From contig JAESQZ010000020.1 in assembly GCA_016764955.1 (NCBI GenBank), positions 1 to 8,537 on the forward strand: a DNA stretch of 8,537 nucleotides. Direction: 5' to 3'. Below are positions 1 to 6,835 of this stretch, piece after piece (the stretch's first letter is position 1; every line of letters starts with the position of its first letter). The translations under genes and the position numbers were made by a program. Source of the DNA: Deltaproteobacteria bacterium. GTDB lineage: Bacteria; Myxococcota; UBA727; JABDBI01. The notes under the pieces are model-generated. The model had not been told where the DNA came from. It ran no database searches and saw nothing but the letters and a program-made list of their open reading frames with translations.

Positions 1-259
1 GCCGCTAACTGATAATCAGATCGAGACCTTAGCTAAAAAATGGAAGCTTGATATGCCAAAATTTAGGGCTGATTTGAAGAAACCTGAAGTGGCACAGCGG
101 GTTGAGAGTAGCCGCAAAGAGGCCGAGTTTTTAGGGATTCAAGGCACCCCAGCTTTCTTTTTTAACGGAAGACCTTATTATTTGTCCACTGATCTTCAGG
201 GTTTAGAGCTGAGGTTGGCGATGGAAAAGGCACGTCATCAGGCAGTATGCCAGCAATAG
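1..259 (+). CDS. DsbA-like thioredoxin-fold protein, C-terminal part (5' truncated)
   Basis: The reading frame is open from base 2 (base 1 ends the previous codon) to a TAG stop, so the gene begins outside the window; the ATG at 53 is internal. About 85 residues are visible. They contain a helix-rich stretch and then LGIQGTPAFFFNGR, the cis-proline loop and following strand typical of DsbA/thioredoxin-4 family proteins (the TP dipeptide packs against the active site). The CXXC active site would lie upstream and cannot be seen. The tail ends in a single cysteine (AVCQQ). Such proteins act in the periplasm on disulfides of exported proteins. This fits the cysteine-containing exported proteins encoded downstream, but a functional link is only inferred. 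Family assignment is fairly secure; oxidase versus isomerase or reductase role cannot be told from this fragment. Confidence 0.8.
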   Translation, partial: PLTDNQIETLAKKWKLDMPKFRADLKKPEVAQRVESSRKEAEFLGIQGTPAFFFNGRPYYLSTDLQGLELRLAMEKARHQAVCQQ

Positions 260-283
260 CTTGTTTTAAGCTTATGCTTATGT

Positions 284-297
284 TAGACAATTGTCTA
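284..297. promoter_or_regulatory. Perfect 14-bp palindrome at ATPase gene start, candidate operator
   Basis: TAGACAATTGTCTA is identical to its reverse complement. It ends on the first base of the ATG at 297 and covers the alternative TTG start at 291. Just upstream, 267-280 is a small hairpin (TAAGC-TTAT-GCTTA). A dimeric regulator bound here would block transcription or translation initiation of the ATPase gene. The operator role is inferred; no regulator gene is in the window. Confidence 0.4.
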
Positions 298-1703
298 TGA
301 TGAGCAAGTTCGTAGGCAGGCATGCAGAGCTAACAAGGCTTCGAACTTTATATGACTTAAAGAAATCAAGCTTAGTGGTTGTTAAAGGCCGCAGGCGTAT
401 TGGGAAGAGTCGGTTAGTAGCCGAGTTTGCATCTCAGGTTCAGCTTGGACGTTTTTTTAATTTCTCAGGACTTGCGCCGATAGAAGGATTGACTGCTCAG
501 GATCAACGGGATCATTTTGCTAAAAAGCTAGGCACCCACTTCGAGGACTGGAGCGATGGCTTTTCGAAGTTGTCTAAGGAACTAAAACCTGGAGATGTTG
601 TTTTATTTGATGAGATTTCTTGGATGGGTTTGAAAGATCCGACATTTGTTCCTAAATTAAAGGCTTGGTGGGATACAATATCATTGCATCAGCCTCATCT
701 TTTGGTTGTTTTTTGTGGTTCTGTTTCAACTTGGATTGAAGAGAATATCTTAAATAGCACGGCATTTTTTGGGCGCGTGTCGTTGGCGATTAGCTTGGAG
801 CCTTTTTCAATCCCACAAGCAGCTCAATTCTTGAGGAAAATTGGCTTTAAAGGATCGCCGTATGAGCAATATCAAATATTATCGACTTTAGGTGGTGTGC
901 CTTGGTATTTGGAGCAAATTAATCCGCGTTTGATGGCTGGCGAAAATATTCGGCAGTTATGTCTTCAAAAAGATGCGCTATTGCTCTCAGAGTTTGGGCG
1001 TATTTTTCATGATTTATTTAATGGCACAGGTTCTACTTATAAAAAGATTTTGGATGTCTTGGCTCAGGGGCAAAAAACGCTGATGCAGGTTAGGCAGGCC
1101 ATCGATTTCGGCATGAGTGGTACTCTCAGTCAAATGATGGAGAACTTGATTACCGCTGGTTTTGTTCATAAACATTTACAGTGGTCGATAGCAACAGGGC
1201 GTTCTCGAAAGCAAAGCTTATATCGTTTGTCTGATCCTTACATTCGTTTTTACTTAAAGTGTATTGAACCTAATCGTGCGCAAATCGAGCATGGGTTTTA
1301 TGAGCTTACATCTGCTGTTTTGGGTTTTCAGGTGGAAAATTTGCTTTTGCAAAATAGGGCTTTGTTGCTCAAAAAACTGGGCATTAGGCCAAGTGATTTT
1401 GGTCAAGATGGCCCTTATCGACAAAGCAAGACATTGAGGCATGAAGGGTGCCAAATTGATTATTTGGTTCAGACTCGCACCAAAAATTTATTTGTTTGTG
1501 AGTTTAAATTAAGAAGTCGTGAACTGGGTCCAGAAATTATTGAAGAGGTTCAGGAAAAAATACGTCGTTTTTCAGCGCCTAGGGGTTTTGCTGTGGTGCC
1601 AGTGTTATTTCATTTAGGCGATGTTTCAGAGGCCGTTTATACAAGCAATTACTTTTATCAAATCATTGATATTGCTGAGTTTTTGGAAGAGGCTTCATGT
1701 TGA
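297..1703 (+). CDS. AAA/STAND-like P-loop ATPase with C-terminal PD-(D/E)XK-like domain (DUF234 type)
   Basis: Residue numbers below count from the in-frame TTG at 291. The first residues read SKFVGRHAEL, matching the usual 'FVGR..EL' opening of archaeal-type ATPases (PF01637 family). Walker A is GRRRIGKS (about 33-40) and Walker B is VVLFDE (about 103-108). A sensor-like strand, LLVVFCGS, follows, and then a helical/winged-helix region (about 240-320). The end resembles DUF234: the pattern D390, E404, K406 (QIDYLV then CEFK) is that of a PD-(D/E)XK nuclease fold. Length near 470 aa is normal for the family. Possible starts are TTG 291, ATG 297 and ATG 300; none has a Shine-Dalgarno, and I prefer an ATG because family members begin close to FVGR. 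It lies between a DsbA-like gene and an exported-protein operon without obvious functional ties. The family's biological role is poorly known; cytoplasmic ATP binding is secure, nuclease activity is not. Confidence 0.88.
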   Translation: MMSKFVGRHAELTRLRTLYDLKKSSLVVVKGRRRIGKSRLVAEFASQVQLGRFFNFSGLAPIEGLTAQDQRDHFAKKLGTHFEDWSDGFSKLSKELKPGDVVLFDEISWMGLKDPTFVPKLKAWWDTISLHQPHLLVVFCGSVSTWIEENILNSTAFFGRVSLAISLEPFSIPQAAQFLRKIGFKGSPYEQYQILSTLGGVPWYLEQINPRLMAGENIRQLCLQKDALLLSEFGRIFHDLFNGTGSTYKKILDVLAQGQKTLMQVRQAIDFGMSGTLSQMMENLITAGFVHKHLQWSIATGRSRKQSLYRLSDPYIRFYLKCIEPNRAQIEHGFYELTSAVLGFQVENLLLQNRALLLKKLGIRPSDFGQDGPYRQSKTLRHEGCQIDYLVQTRTKNLFVCEFKLRSRELGPEIIEEVQEKIRRFSAPRGFAVVPVLFHLGDVSEAVYTSNYFYQIIDIAEFLEEASC

Positions 1704-1728
1704 CAAACACTGGAATTTATGTAAGTAT

Positions 1729-1734
1729 TATAAC
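1729..1734 (+). promoter_or_regulatory. Possible -10 box for the exported-protein operon
   Basis: TATAAC matches the sigma70 -10 consensus at five of six positions and lies five bases before the ATG at 1740. No good -35 sits at 16-18 bp. A consensus TTGACA at 1700-1705 is 23 bp upstream, which is too far. If real, transcription would start at or near the start codon, giving a leaderless message. Weak call. Confidence 0.25.
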
Positions 1735-1739
1735 AAATA

Positions 1740-2669
1740 ATGCAATTAAATAAGCTATTTTTAATATTGTTATTGCTTGTTCTAGGCAGTACACCTCAAG
1801 ATTACGTGAAGCCCTCTCATGAGAGGGCCATGAAGCTATTTGGCAATGAGCAAGACCAAAAGCTTTTAAACGACATTTGGCCCATTATTCGCAAGAAGAT
1901 GCAGCAAGCTATCGGAGAGCCCACGGACCCGAAATCAATAGAAGAGCTCAAAGAAGATGTGGAAGAACTGGGCGAATTTTTAGAAAAAATAACAAGTGAG
2001 CCTGAGGGGCCTCGCAGGCTGCTTGAAGTAGTTCAAGACCTTGCTGGTAAAGGTGGGGAAGACTTACGCCAAATACTAAGAGATGCTGCCCAAAGTAAGG
2101 ACTATCGTGAGACCTTGATTAAAGCGATGCATTTTTCAGAGTGTTGTGAGTATTGGGGAATCTCAACAGATAGCGATTGGGTTTATACTTGTGTGCCATT
2201 GTGCTGGCCCTGGACAGGACTTCCTACTGGGGCTGGAGGAGAGAGTATTGAGAAATTTTCTAAAACCAGGCTCAAGAAAAATCTAGACTTTCTCAAAATT
2301 CTTCGGGCTAGGTTTCTGCAGGAAAAGATTGACACTGAGAATCGTAGGCCTGGCGGAAGTCAGCTGAAAATAAAGCGACTACAAGATAAGCTATCTGCAA
2401 GTGCAGTGCCTAAATGGGCAATTGGTCATGCGGAAGAATGTTTGGAAGAGGCTGGGATATTTGTCTGTCTCGACGATAAATTGCCAGAATTGATTAAATT
2501 CTCAGTGCGCTATACTCAATTCTTGACAGGAGTTACCAATCCAAAAGCGCTTGATGATCTAAGCGTTGAAGAGTTTCGTGAAGTCTTGAATCGTGTTCAT
2601 CAGTTTGTATCTGACCCAGATAATGGCCTGATAGCCATTTTCAAATATGCACAGGAGGGTGATTCCTGA
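1740..2669 (+). CDS. Exported alpha-helical protein, family unknown (paralogue 1 of 4)
   Basis: The 309-residue product has a type-I signal peptide: K5, hydrophobic core L6-L15, probable cleavage after G16. There is no lipobox cysteine, so it is predicted to be soluble in the periplasm or exported. The mature part looks alpha-helical and has a charged, Glu-rich helix at 64-87. Residues 101-132 align without gaps to 93-124 of the gene at 3731 (13 of 32 identical, around LRQ.L..AA). The C-terminus (FVSDPDNGLIAI, 289-300) matches the end of all three following exported proteins. Cysteines occur at 135, 136, 151, 155, 234 and 243 and may form disulfides; the 3731 homologue has only C134. The ATG has no Shine-Dalgarno. 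It is 36 bp after the ATPase gene and overlaps the next gene by one base (TGATG). I do not recognise the family and infer no biochemical function. Confidence 0.85.
   Translation: MQLNKLFLILLLLVLGSTPQDYVKPSHERAMKLFGNEQDQKLLNDIWPIIRKKMQQAIGEPTDPKSIEELKEDVEELGEFLEKITSEPEGPRRLLEVVQDLAGKGGEDLRQILRDAAQSKDYRETLIKAMHFSECCEYWGISTDSDWVYTCVPLCWPWTGLPTGAGGESIEKFSKTRLKKNLDFLKILRARFLQEKIDTENRRPGGSQLKIKRLQDKLSASAVPKWAIGHAEECLEEAGIFVCLDDKLPELIKFSVRYTQFLTGVTNPKALDDLSVEEFREVLNRVHQFVSDPDNGLIAIFKYAQEGDS
2653..2659 (+). promoter_or_regulatory. Strong Shine-Dalgarno for the lipoprotein gene at 2669
   Basis: AGGAGGG lies nine bases before the ATG at 2669, inside the 3' end of the preceding gene. It fixes this start codon, which overlaps the upstream stop as TGATG and so also allows translational coupling. 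Confidence 0.7.
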
Positions 2670-3712
2670 TGCGATATATTGGTTTTATTATGATGCTTGC
2701 TTTAGGCGGATGCCCTAAAGCGGAGTTTGGCAAACCGCAATTTCAACAGACGGCAAGTGCTGAAGATATTGTGCAGAGTTTATTAGAATCTCATGCGAAA
2801 GAATCAGAACAATGTTCGGCTGAAAAATTAAATCTCGTTCGAAACGAGGCTTCTATTAAAGCAACTCGAGACTTTGTGGGTGGTATCAAAAACCTAAAGC
2901 TGACAGAAGTTGGTCCTGCGCAACTTAATTTGGAGCCACTGAAATCGTTTGCTGGTGGCATCAGCCCTGATAATAAAGTTGCTTTTGGATTTGCAGTTTT
3001 GGGAAGTGAGCAATTTCGTGAGCTCTTAATAGATGTAGCTGATAACTTAGAAAAGCTTGCTGCTGATAGGTTATTCACGGATAACGTTGATAAAATTGAG
3101 AAGAAGCTTAGCCAGGATCAGAAATTGCACGATAAGCTTAGCTATGTTCTGGACATATTGGCCGATAACTTAGGGCATTTTGAAGCGCTTTGCGGCGCTG
3201 CAAAGGCTGTTATGTGTGATAAAGATTTAGGCCGTTCAGTTCTTGATGTGCTTTATGCGCCGACACCTATTTGGCAAAAGGGTGGCCCTAAGTTCGCTGG
3301 AGATGGCTTAGCGCTTTATGAAGAATTTAAAGAACCTGGAAATCTAATATTTAAATCTGTAGAAGAGCTTTCTTTCGAACGTTCACAAGAGATAAGAGGA
3401 GCGTTTTTGCAGTCTTTAGCAGGTGGTTCAGGAGAGAAATTCTGTGCTATGGAGACCATCCAGCCATTGTGTCGTCACTTGCCGCAGTTGGCAGGGTTTC
3501 TAAAAGTTCCCAAGAAGGGGTTTGTTGATCTGCTTTATCACCTTTATACGATGCAAACTGCCAATGGTTGTGTAGGTGCAGGGGTTGATTCTCTCGAAGG
3601 ACAGCAAATCGCAGAAGAGCTTCGAAACATCGCAAGTTTTATCAAGGATAAAGAAAAAGGCCTTGTCTATCTTCAGAACAAATTGAGAACCATGTTGGAA
3701 TCACAGAAGTAA
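2669..3712 (+). CDS. Lipoprotein of unknown function (paralogue 2 of 4)
   Basis: The 347-residue product starts with a lipoprotein signal: hydrophobic residues 3-12, lipobox LGGC, lipidated C15. Position +2 is proline rather than aspartate, so outer-membrane sorting by the usual rule is likely. The mature protein looks alpha-helical. It is clearly homologous to the lipoprotein at 4501: the stretch around C49 (SAEDIVQSLLESHA, then ECS-like), the motif YAPxxxWxxGG (196-206), and LYTM...NGC (292-301) all recur there. Cysteines shared with that protein are C49, C183, C259 and C301; C175 and C268 are extra. The C-terminal FIKDKEKGLVYL (324-335) is the module common to all four exported proteins. 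Start is set by a strong Shine-Dalgarno and one-base overlap with the previous gene. The family is not recognised; envelope location is well supported, function is not. Confidence 0.87.
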   Translation: MRYIGFIMMLALGGCPKAEFGKPQFQQTASAEDIVQSLLESHAKESEQCSAEKLNLVRNEASIKATRDFVGGIKNLKLTEVGPAQLNLEPLKSFAGGISPDNKVAFGFAVLGSEQFRELLIDVADNLEKLAADRLFTDNVDKIEKKLSQDQKLHDKLSYVLDILADNLGHFEALCGAAKAVMCDKDLGRSVLDVLYAPTPIWQKGGPKFAGDGLALYEEFKEPGNLIFKSVEELSFERSQEIRGAFLQSLAGGSGEKFCAMETIQPLCRHLPQLAGFLKVPKKGFVDLLYHLYTMQTANGCVGAGVDSLEGQQIAEELRNIASFIKDKEKGLVYLQNKLRTMLESQK

Positions 3713-3730
3713 GTTGCTTGTTCATGGGGC

Positions 3731-4504
3731 ATGCGCTTTTTCACAAAGACCTTTTTTGTCTTAGCAATTACCCTGTCTAGTTTCTTGCTGGCATCTGAGC
3801 CTTTTCCAAGTTCGAGTGAGCTCGAGCTTTTAGGTTGGCTGGTAAATATAACTAAGCAGCATGCAGTTAAGCCAGAAGCTGGAAAAACTCAGAAACACCT
3901 AGACGTTTCGGCTGCTCAACAGTGGCTAGTTGCACAAAGCTTGCTTCTGAATAAAGTCGCTGGGGATCAAGAAGCGCTTAGATTAATCAAAGAAGTTTAT
4001 GTAGGACTCCAAGGGGAAGAAGGCGAATACTTGAGGCAGATGCTTGTCTTAGCAGCTAGCGACAAAGCAGAGCGCGACTCTTTTATTCGTGGTGTCCAGT
4101 ACGAGAAAGGCTTAATTACTTGGCCAGGATGTGATTTGGCGTGGGAAAAACTATGGGGATCGCCTAAAGTTAGTTTTGGAAGTAGCAAACTGAAGCAAGA
4201 TATTAATGCGCTCGAAGCTAGGCTTTTTCCAAATAGACAACCACCTGATTGGCTGAAAGATCTGACAGTAGATGACTTGGATGCTTATGAACCTCAGTTT
4301 AAGTTATTTTTAAGGCTAGAGCCAAAAAGCATCGATTTGATGGCGTTTTTAATTCGCTATTTGCAGTCTTGGTTTTCGAGTGCCAATACGCTTGAAGATT
4401 CTTTGAAGCAACTAAATCATTTTCTGCTCGATAACGAGAACGGTGCGATGGCGATACTCGAAGAAGCGAAGCCTCGTAACCAGATAAACGAATTGTCGAG
4501 GTGA
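3731..4504 (+). CDS. Exported alpha-helical protein, family unknown (paralogue 3 of 4)
   Basis: The 257-residue product has a type-I signal peptide: R2, K6, hydrophobic core 8-20, cleavage probably after A21 or S22. Lacking a lipobox, it should be soluble in the periplasm or exported. It is a shorter relative of the protein at 1740. Residues 93-124 align ungapped to 101-132 there, and the segment DLMAFLIRYLQSWF and the final FLLDNENGAMAI match the shared C-terminal domain. It has lost nearly all cysteines (only C134 remains) and about 50 residues of the middle and N-terminal regions. The gene starts 18 bp after the preceding stop with only a weak purine run in front of the ATG. It ends overlapping the next gene by four bases (GTGA). 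By position and form it repeats the role of the 1740 gene. No known domain recognised. Confidence 0.85.
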   Translation: MRFFTKTFFVLAITLSSFLLASEPFPSSSELELLGWLVNITKQHAVKPEAGKTQKHLDVSAAQQWLVAQSLLLNKVAGDQEALRLIKEVYVGLQGEEGEYLRQMLVLAASDKAERDSFIRGVQYEKGLITWPGCDLAWEKLWGSPKVSFGSSKLKQDINALEARLFPNRQPPDWLKDLTVDDLDAYEPQFKLFLRLEPKSIDLMAFLIRYLQSWFSSANTLEDSLKQLNHFLLDNENGAMAILEEAKPRNQINELSR

Positions 4505-5529
4505 ATATGTTCAGGTTATCGCTACTTGCCCTGTTGCTTACTTTAGGCTGCCAGTCGAAAGAAATAGAAGAATTTTTATCAAAGCAGCAAGAACATAGTG
4601 TTGAAGAAGTGACTCAGCACGTATTAAAATCCTATGCCAGTACTGCCCCCGAGTGTTCAACAGAGATGATGCAGTTGGTTGGTGAAAATGAAGCCAATAC
4701 GACCAAAGTAGTGTCGCTGTTCAAGGAGCTAGCATCTGGGCATAGCAGTAAACCAATAAACCTAGACAAGTTTAAATCAGAGCGTGAACAGATCGCTCAA
4801 ATATTTACGCATGATCAGTTTTTTGAAGTTTTGCAAGATGCTTCAAAATTGCTTCGAGAAATATCGAGCAATGATAAGATTATGAGTAGCCTTGAAGCAG
4901 TTCATCAGTCTTTTCAAGCTGAAGACGGTGATAGGTTAGCAGAAATTCTGGAAGTGGCTTTTTCTCAGCCCTCCAAATTGCAAACACTTTTCGAGGCTGC
5001 TCGAACTTGGGCCTGCTCTGATTATTCGCAAGACGATTTGTTGGGCTTTATTTATGCGCCTAAAACACTCTGGGAGCTAGGTGGTAGAAAACTCTTGAGC
5101 AATGGCCTTTTCTTGGTTGGTAGCGGGGATTTTGTCCCTAATAGTTTACAGGTACAACAAAACCTTGCTGCGTTGGAGTTGCCACCTAAGCTTAAAGAGT
5201 TTGTTGGCTTGCTAAAAGAGATGCTGCCTAAAGGGAAGGGTATCTGTGGCGTCGATAATCTAGGCCCATATGAGAAACACTTCGCTGTGTTGTATGAGTT
5301 GTTTAAACAGCCTGAACAAGCTGATTCTCAAAGGCCCTTGAGAAAATTAGTAAACATGGCAGTCAAGATGTACACGATGTCTTCTAGTAATCAATGTCAC
5401 GGACATAAGTTTGATGAGTTGAACGCTGAGGATTTGAAGCAGGTTATTGAGAAGTTAGCCCACTTTATTGAAAGTGATGAAACAGGATTGGTGGCAATCT
5501 TGAAAAAGGCTAGACCTCGTCAAGAGTAG
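4501..5529 (+). CDS. Lipoprotein of unknown function (paralogue 4 of 4)
   Basis: The 342-residue product has a lipoprotein signal: R5, hydrophobic 6-15, lipobox TLGC with lipidated C17 and +2 glutamine, which suggests outer-membrane sorting. The mature chain looks alpha-helical and parallels the lipoprotein at 2669 along its length. Shared features are SVEEVTQHVLKSYA with ECS (C52), HDQFFEVLQDAS (104-115), YAPxxxWxxGG (185-195), MYTM...NQC (290-299) and the C-terminal FIESDETGLVAI (322-333). Its four non-lipid cysteines (52, 172, 249, 299) are exactly those conserved between the two lipoproteins. Start may be GTG 4501, overlapping the previous stop as GTGA, or ATG 4507; the protein's lipobox is intact with either. 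Coupled translation is likely. The last residues, A.LKKARPR, resemble the end of the 3731 protein, consistent with common origin. Function unknown. Confidence 0.87.
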   Translation: MNMFRLSLLALLLTLGCQSKEIEEFLSKQQEHSVEEVTQHVLKSYASTAPECSTEMMQLVGENEANTTKVVSLFKELASGHSSKPINLDKFKSEREQIAQIFTHDQFFEVLQDASKLLREISSNDKIMSSLEAVHQSFQAEDGDRLAEILEVAFSQPSKLQTLFEAARTWACSDYSQDDLLGFIYAPKTLWELGGRKLLSNGLFLVGSGDFVPNSLQVQQNLAALELPPKLKEFVGLLKEMLPKGKGICGVDNLGPYEKHFAVLYELFKQPEQADSQRPLRKLVNMAVKMYTMSSSNQCHGHKFDELNAEDLKQVIEKLAHFIESDETGLVAILKKARPRQE

Positions 5530-5536
5530 TCTGCTT

Positions 5537-5543
5537 AAGGAGG
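5537..5543 (+). promoter_or_regulatory. Perfect Shine-Dalgarno deciding the GTG start of the porin gene
   Basis: AAGGAGG lies five bases before GTG 5549. It is the best ribosome-binding site in the window and supports translation beginning upstream of the palindromic element rather than at the ATG (5588) inside it. Confidence 0.75.
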
Positions 5544-5548
5544 TTTAA

Positions 5549-6835
5549 GTGTTACAGAGTATTTTACCTAAAGTAACCAAGGGTGTCATGCCAGCGAAGG
5601 CTGGCATCCAGTCCAGTAGCGCTAAGTCTTATCTGGATACCAGCCTTCGCTGGTATGACAATGTCATATGTGTCTTAGTGCTTTTGCTAGGCTTTAACTT
5701 ATCAGCGACCCCCATGGAGGATACCTTCGGGGCAGGGGCGCGAAACAAAGCTTTGGCAGGTGCTGCAACTCCTATCGCTGATGACTATACTGCTGCTTTT
5801 TATAACCCAGCGTTATTAGCGCTTTGTCGAGGGAGCAGACTTAGTGTTGGTTATGACTTTGTTCATACAGGGCTAAAGCCAGAGCTTACTAAAGAAAATA
5901 TGAATCAGCTTGGCAATTATAGTTCCATTAGTATGGGCTTTTGTTTGAAGCCTCTTAATCAAGTAGGCATTGGGCTTTATAGTAATTTCAGCATGGGTCC
6001 AATTGAATTTTCACCGAGTACGGCAAAGACCGAGCCAACTTATGTGCTTTATGGGCCTGATTTGAAGGCTTTTTCGATGATGGCATCTGCTGGTTATGCG
6101 CCGATTAAGCAATTTGCCATTGGGGTTGGAATGAGTTTGGCTTCAGGCGTAAACATGAGAACAATTGCAGATATTTTTCCGGCACAGGGAGGAAAAGTGT
6201 CAGCCAGCTTTCCGTCTCAAATCACACCCATTTTGGGAGGAATAGTGGGTGTTATTGGAGTTCCCCTAGAGGATTGGCGCTTGTCTCTTGTGTATCGTTC
6301 AGCAACGTTTGGACAAATCAATATTAAACTTGATCAGAAACTTGCCGGGCTAGACGTCGCTGCTGCTGAGATAGAAGGATTTCTTTCTTACTCTCCTCAT
6401 CAGATTGCTTTAGGAAGTTCCTACCTCTTGGCGTCAAAATGGTTATTTACGGGTGATTTAACTTTATACTTTTGGCAGAATTACCCAGGGCCTTTCTTGC
6501 TGATCACTTCTAATAATTTTAAAGAACCGATTTCTGCTCCTGGGAGCGCAAATTTTTCAAACATTGTCGTGCCGCGTTTTGGTATTGAGTATGGCCCATG
6601 GAATGGATTAAAGTTTAGAGGAGGATATTCATTCAGGCCGACTCCGGCTACCGGAGGTAATAAGAGCTTGATCGACGCTAGTGCACAGCGGGTAGCAGTT
6701 GGGCTTGGTTATGAATTCCAGCTTTATCAAAATATTTTCTTAACGGCAGATGCATTTTTCTCAGCTGATATTTTGCATGATGGTCGGGGAAGCGCAATTA
6801 ATACAGGTCTGGTAATAGGCGCGGAGTATGACTAA
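5549..6835 (+). CDS. FadL/OmpP1-family outer-membrane beta-barrel protein
   Basis: After the signal peptide the mature start EDTFGAGARNKALAGAATP and then DDYTAAFYNPA (about residues 57-92) is the classic N-terminal hatch region of the OmpP1/FadL/TodX family. These outer-membrane channels carry hydrophobic substrates such as long-chain fatty acids. The remainder alternates polar and hydrophobic residues as in beta strands, with recurrent Gly/aromatic pairs. Length is typical (about 370-380 mature residues). GTG 5549 is chosen from the perfect Shine-Dalgarno. Codons 13-37 are a palindromic DNA element inserted in frame, so the n-region is MLQSILPKVTKG followed by 25 foreign residues. The hydrophobic core is V39-F49 and probable cleavage is after A53 (LSA). 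The chain ends GAEYD, not in the usual terminal Phe. It is 19 bp after a lipoprotein gene and overlaps cmk by 8 bp. Substrate unknown. Confidence 0.88.
   Translation: MLQSILPKVTKGVMPAKAGIQSSSAKSYLDTSLRWYDNVICVLVLLLGFNLSATPMEDTFGAGARNKALAGAATPIADDYTAAFYNPALLALCRGSRLSVGYDFVHTGLKPELTKENMNQLGNYSSISMGFCLKPLNQVGIGLYSNFSMGPIEFSPSTAKTEPTYVLYGPDLKAFSMMASAGYAPIKQFAIGVGMSLASGVNMRTIADIFPAQGGKVSASFPSQITPILGGIVGVIGVPLEDWRLSLVYRSATFGQINIKLDQKLAGLDVAAAEIEGFLSYSPHQIALGSSYLLASKWLFTGDLTLYFWQNYPGPFLLITSNNFKEPISAPGSANFSNIVVPRFGIEYGPWNGLKFRGGYSFRPTPATGGNKSLIDASAQRVAVGLGYEFQLYQNIFLTADAFFSADILHDGRGSAINTGLVIGAEYD
5584..5660. repeat. Palindromic element, copy 1 (VMPAKAGIQ type), inside the porin gene
   Basis: The ends are inverted repeats (TGTCAT...ATGACA), and each half folds on itself: ATGCCAGC-GAAG-GCTGGCAT at 5588-5607 and ATACCAGC-CTTC-GCTGGTAT at 5637-5656. 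The two halves are also reverse complements apart from two covarying positions. Bases 5585-5659 make exactly 25 codons with no stop in the gene's frame, giving the peptide VMPAKAGIQ, familiar from many small spurious proteins predicted in proteobacteria. The right end continues into a TATGACA-A-TGTCATA palindrome (5654-5668). Confidence 0.85.

Larger units (their letters stand above)
1740..5529 (+). repeat. Tandem array of two duplicated gene pairs (signal-peptide protein + lipoprotein, twice)
   Basis: Genes at 1740 and 3731 resemble each other, as do those at 2669 and 4501, in the same order and orientation and with small overlaps inside each pair. All four share a C-terminal module: a helix with a Tyr-centred motif (RYTQFL, LYTM, RYLQSW, MYTM), an Asn-containing loop, then F-x-x-(D/S)-x-x-x-G-(L/A)-x-(A/Y)-(I/L). 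Protein similarity is clear but DNA similarity is low, so the duplication is old. Confidence 0.75.

Noticed and set aside
53..259. A complete small gene starting at ATG 53
   Set aside because: The frame stays open to the left edge and the sequence is the tail of a DsbA-like protein, so this is a truncated gene.
284..1703. Toxin-antitoxin or restriction system around the ATPase
   Set aside because: There is no small partner gene, methylase or specificity subunit next to it; a nuclease-like motif alone is not enough.
1700..1727. TTGACA (1700-1705) as the -35 of a strong promoter
   Set aside because: At 16 bp the downstream hexamer is TAAGTA, a poor -10; the good TATAAC is 23 bp away.
2791..3078. 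Minus-strand open frame within the first lipoprotein gene
   Set aside because: Serine-rich complement of a well-supported coding region with no start signal; the same applies to minus-strand frames at 1254-1454, 3447-3635, 3997-4188 and 7991-8188.
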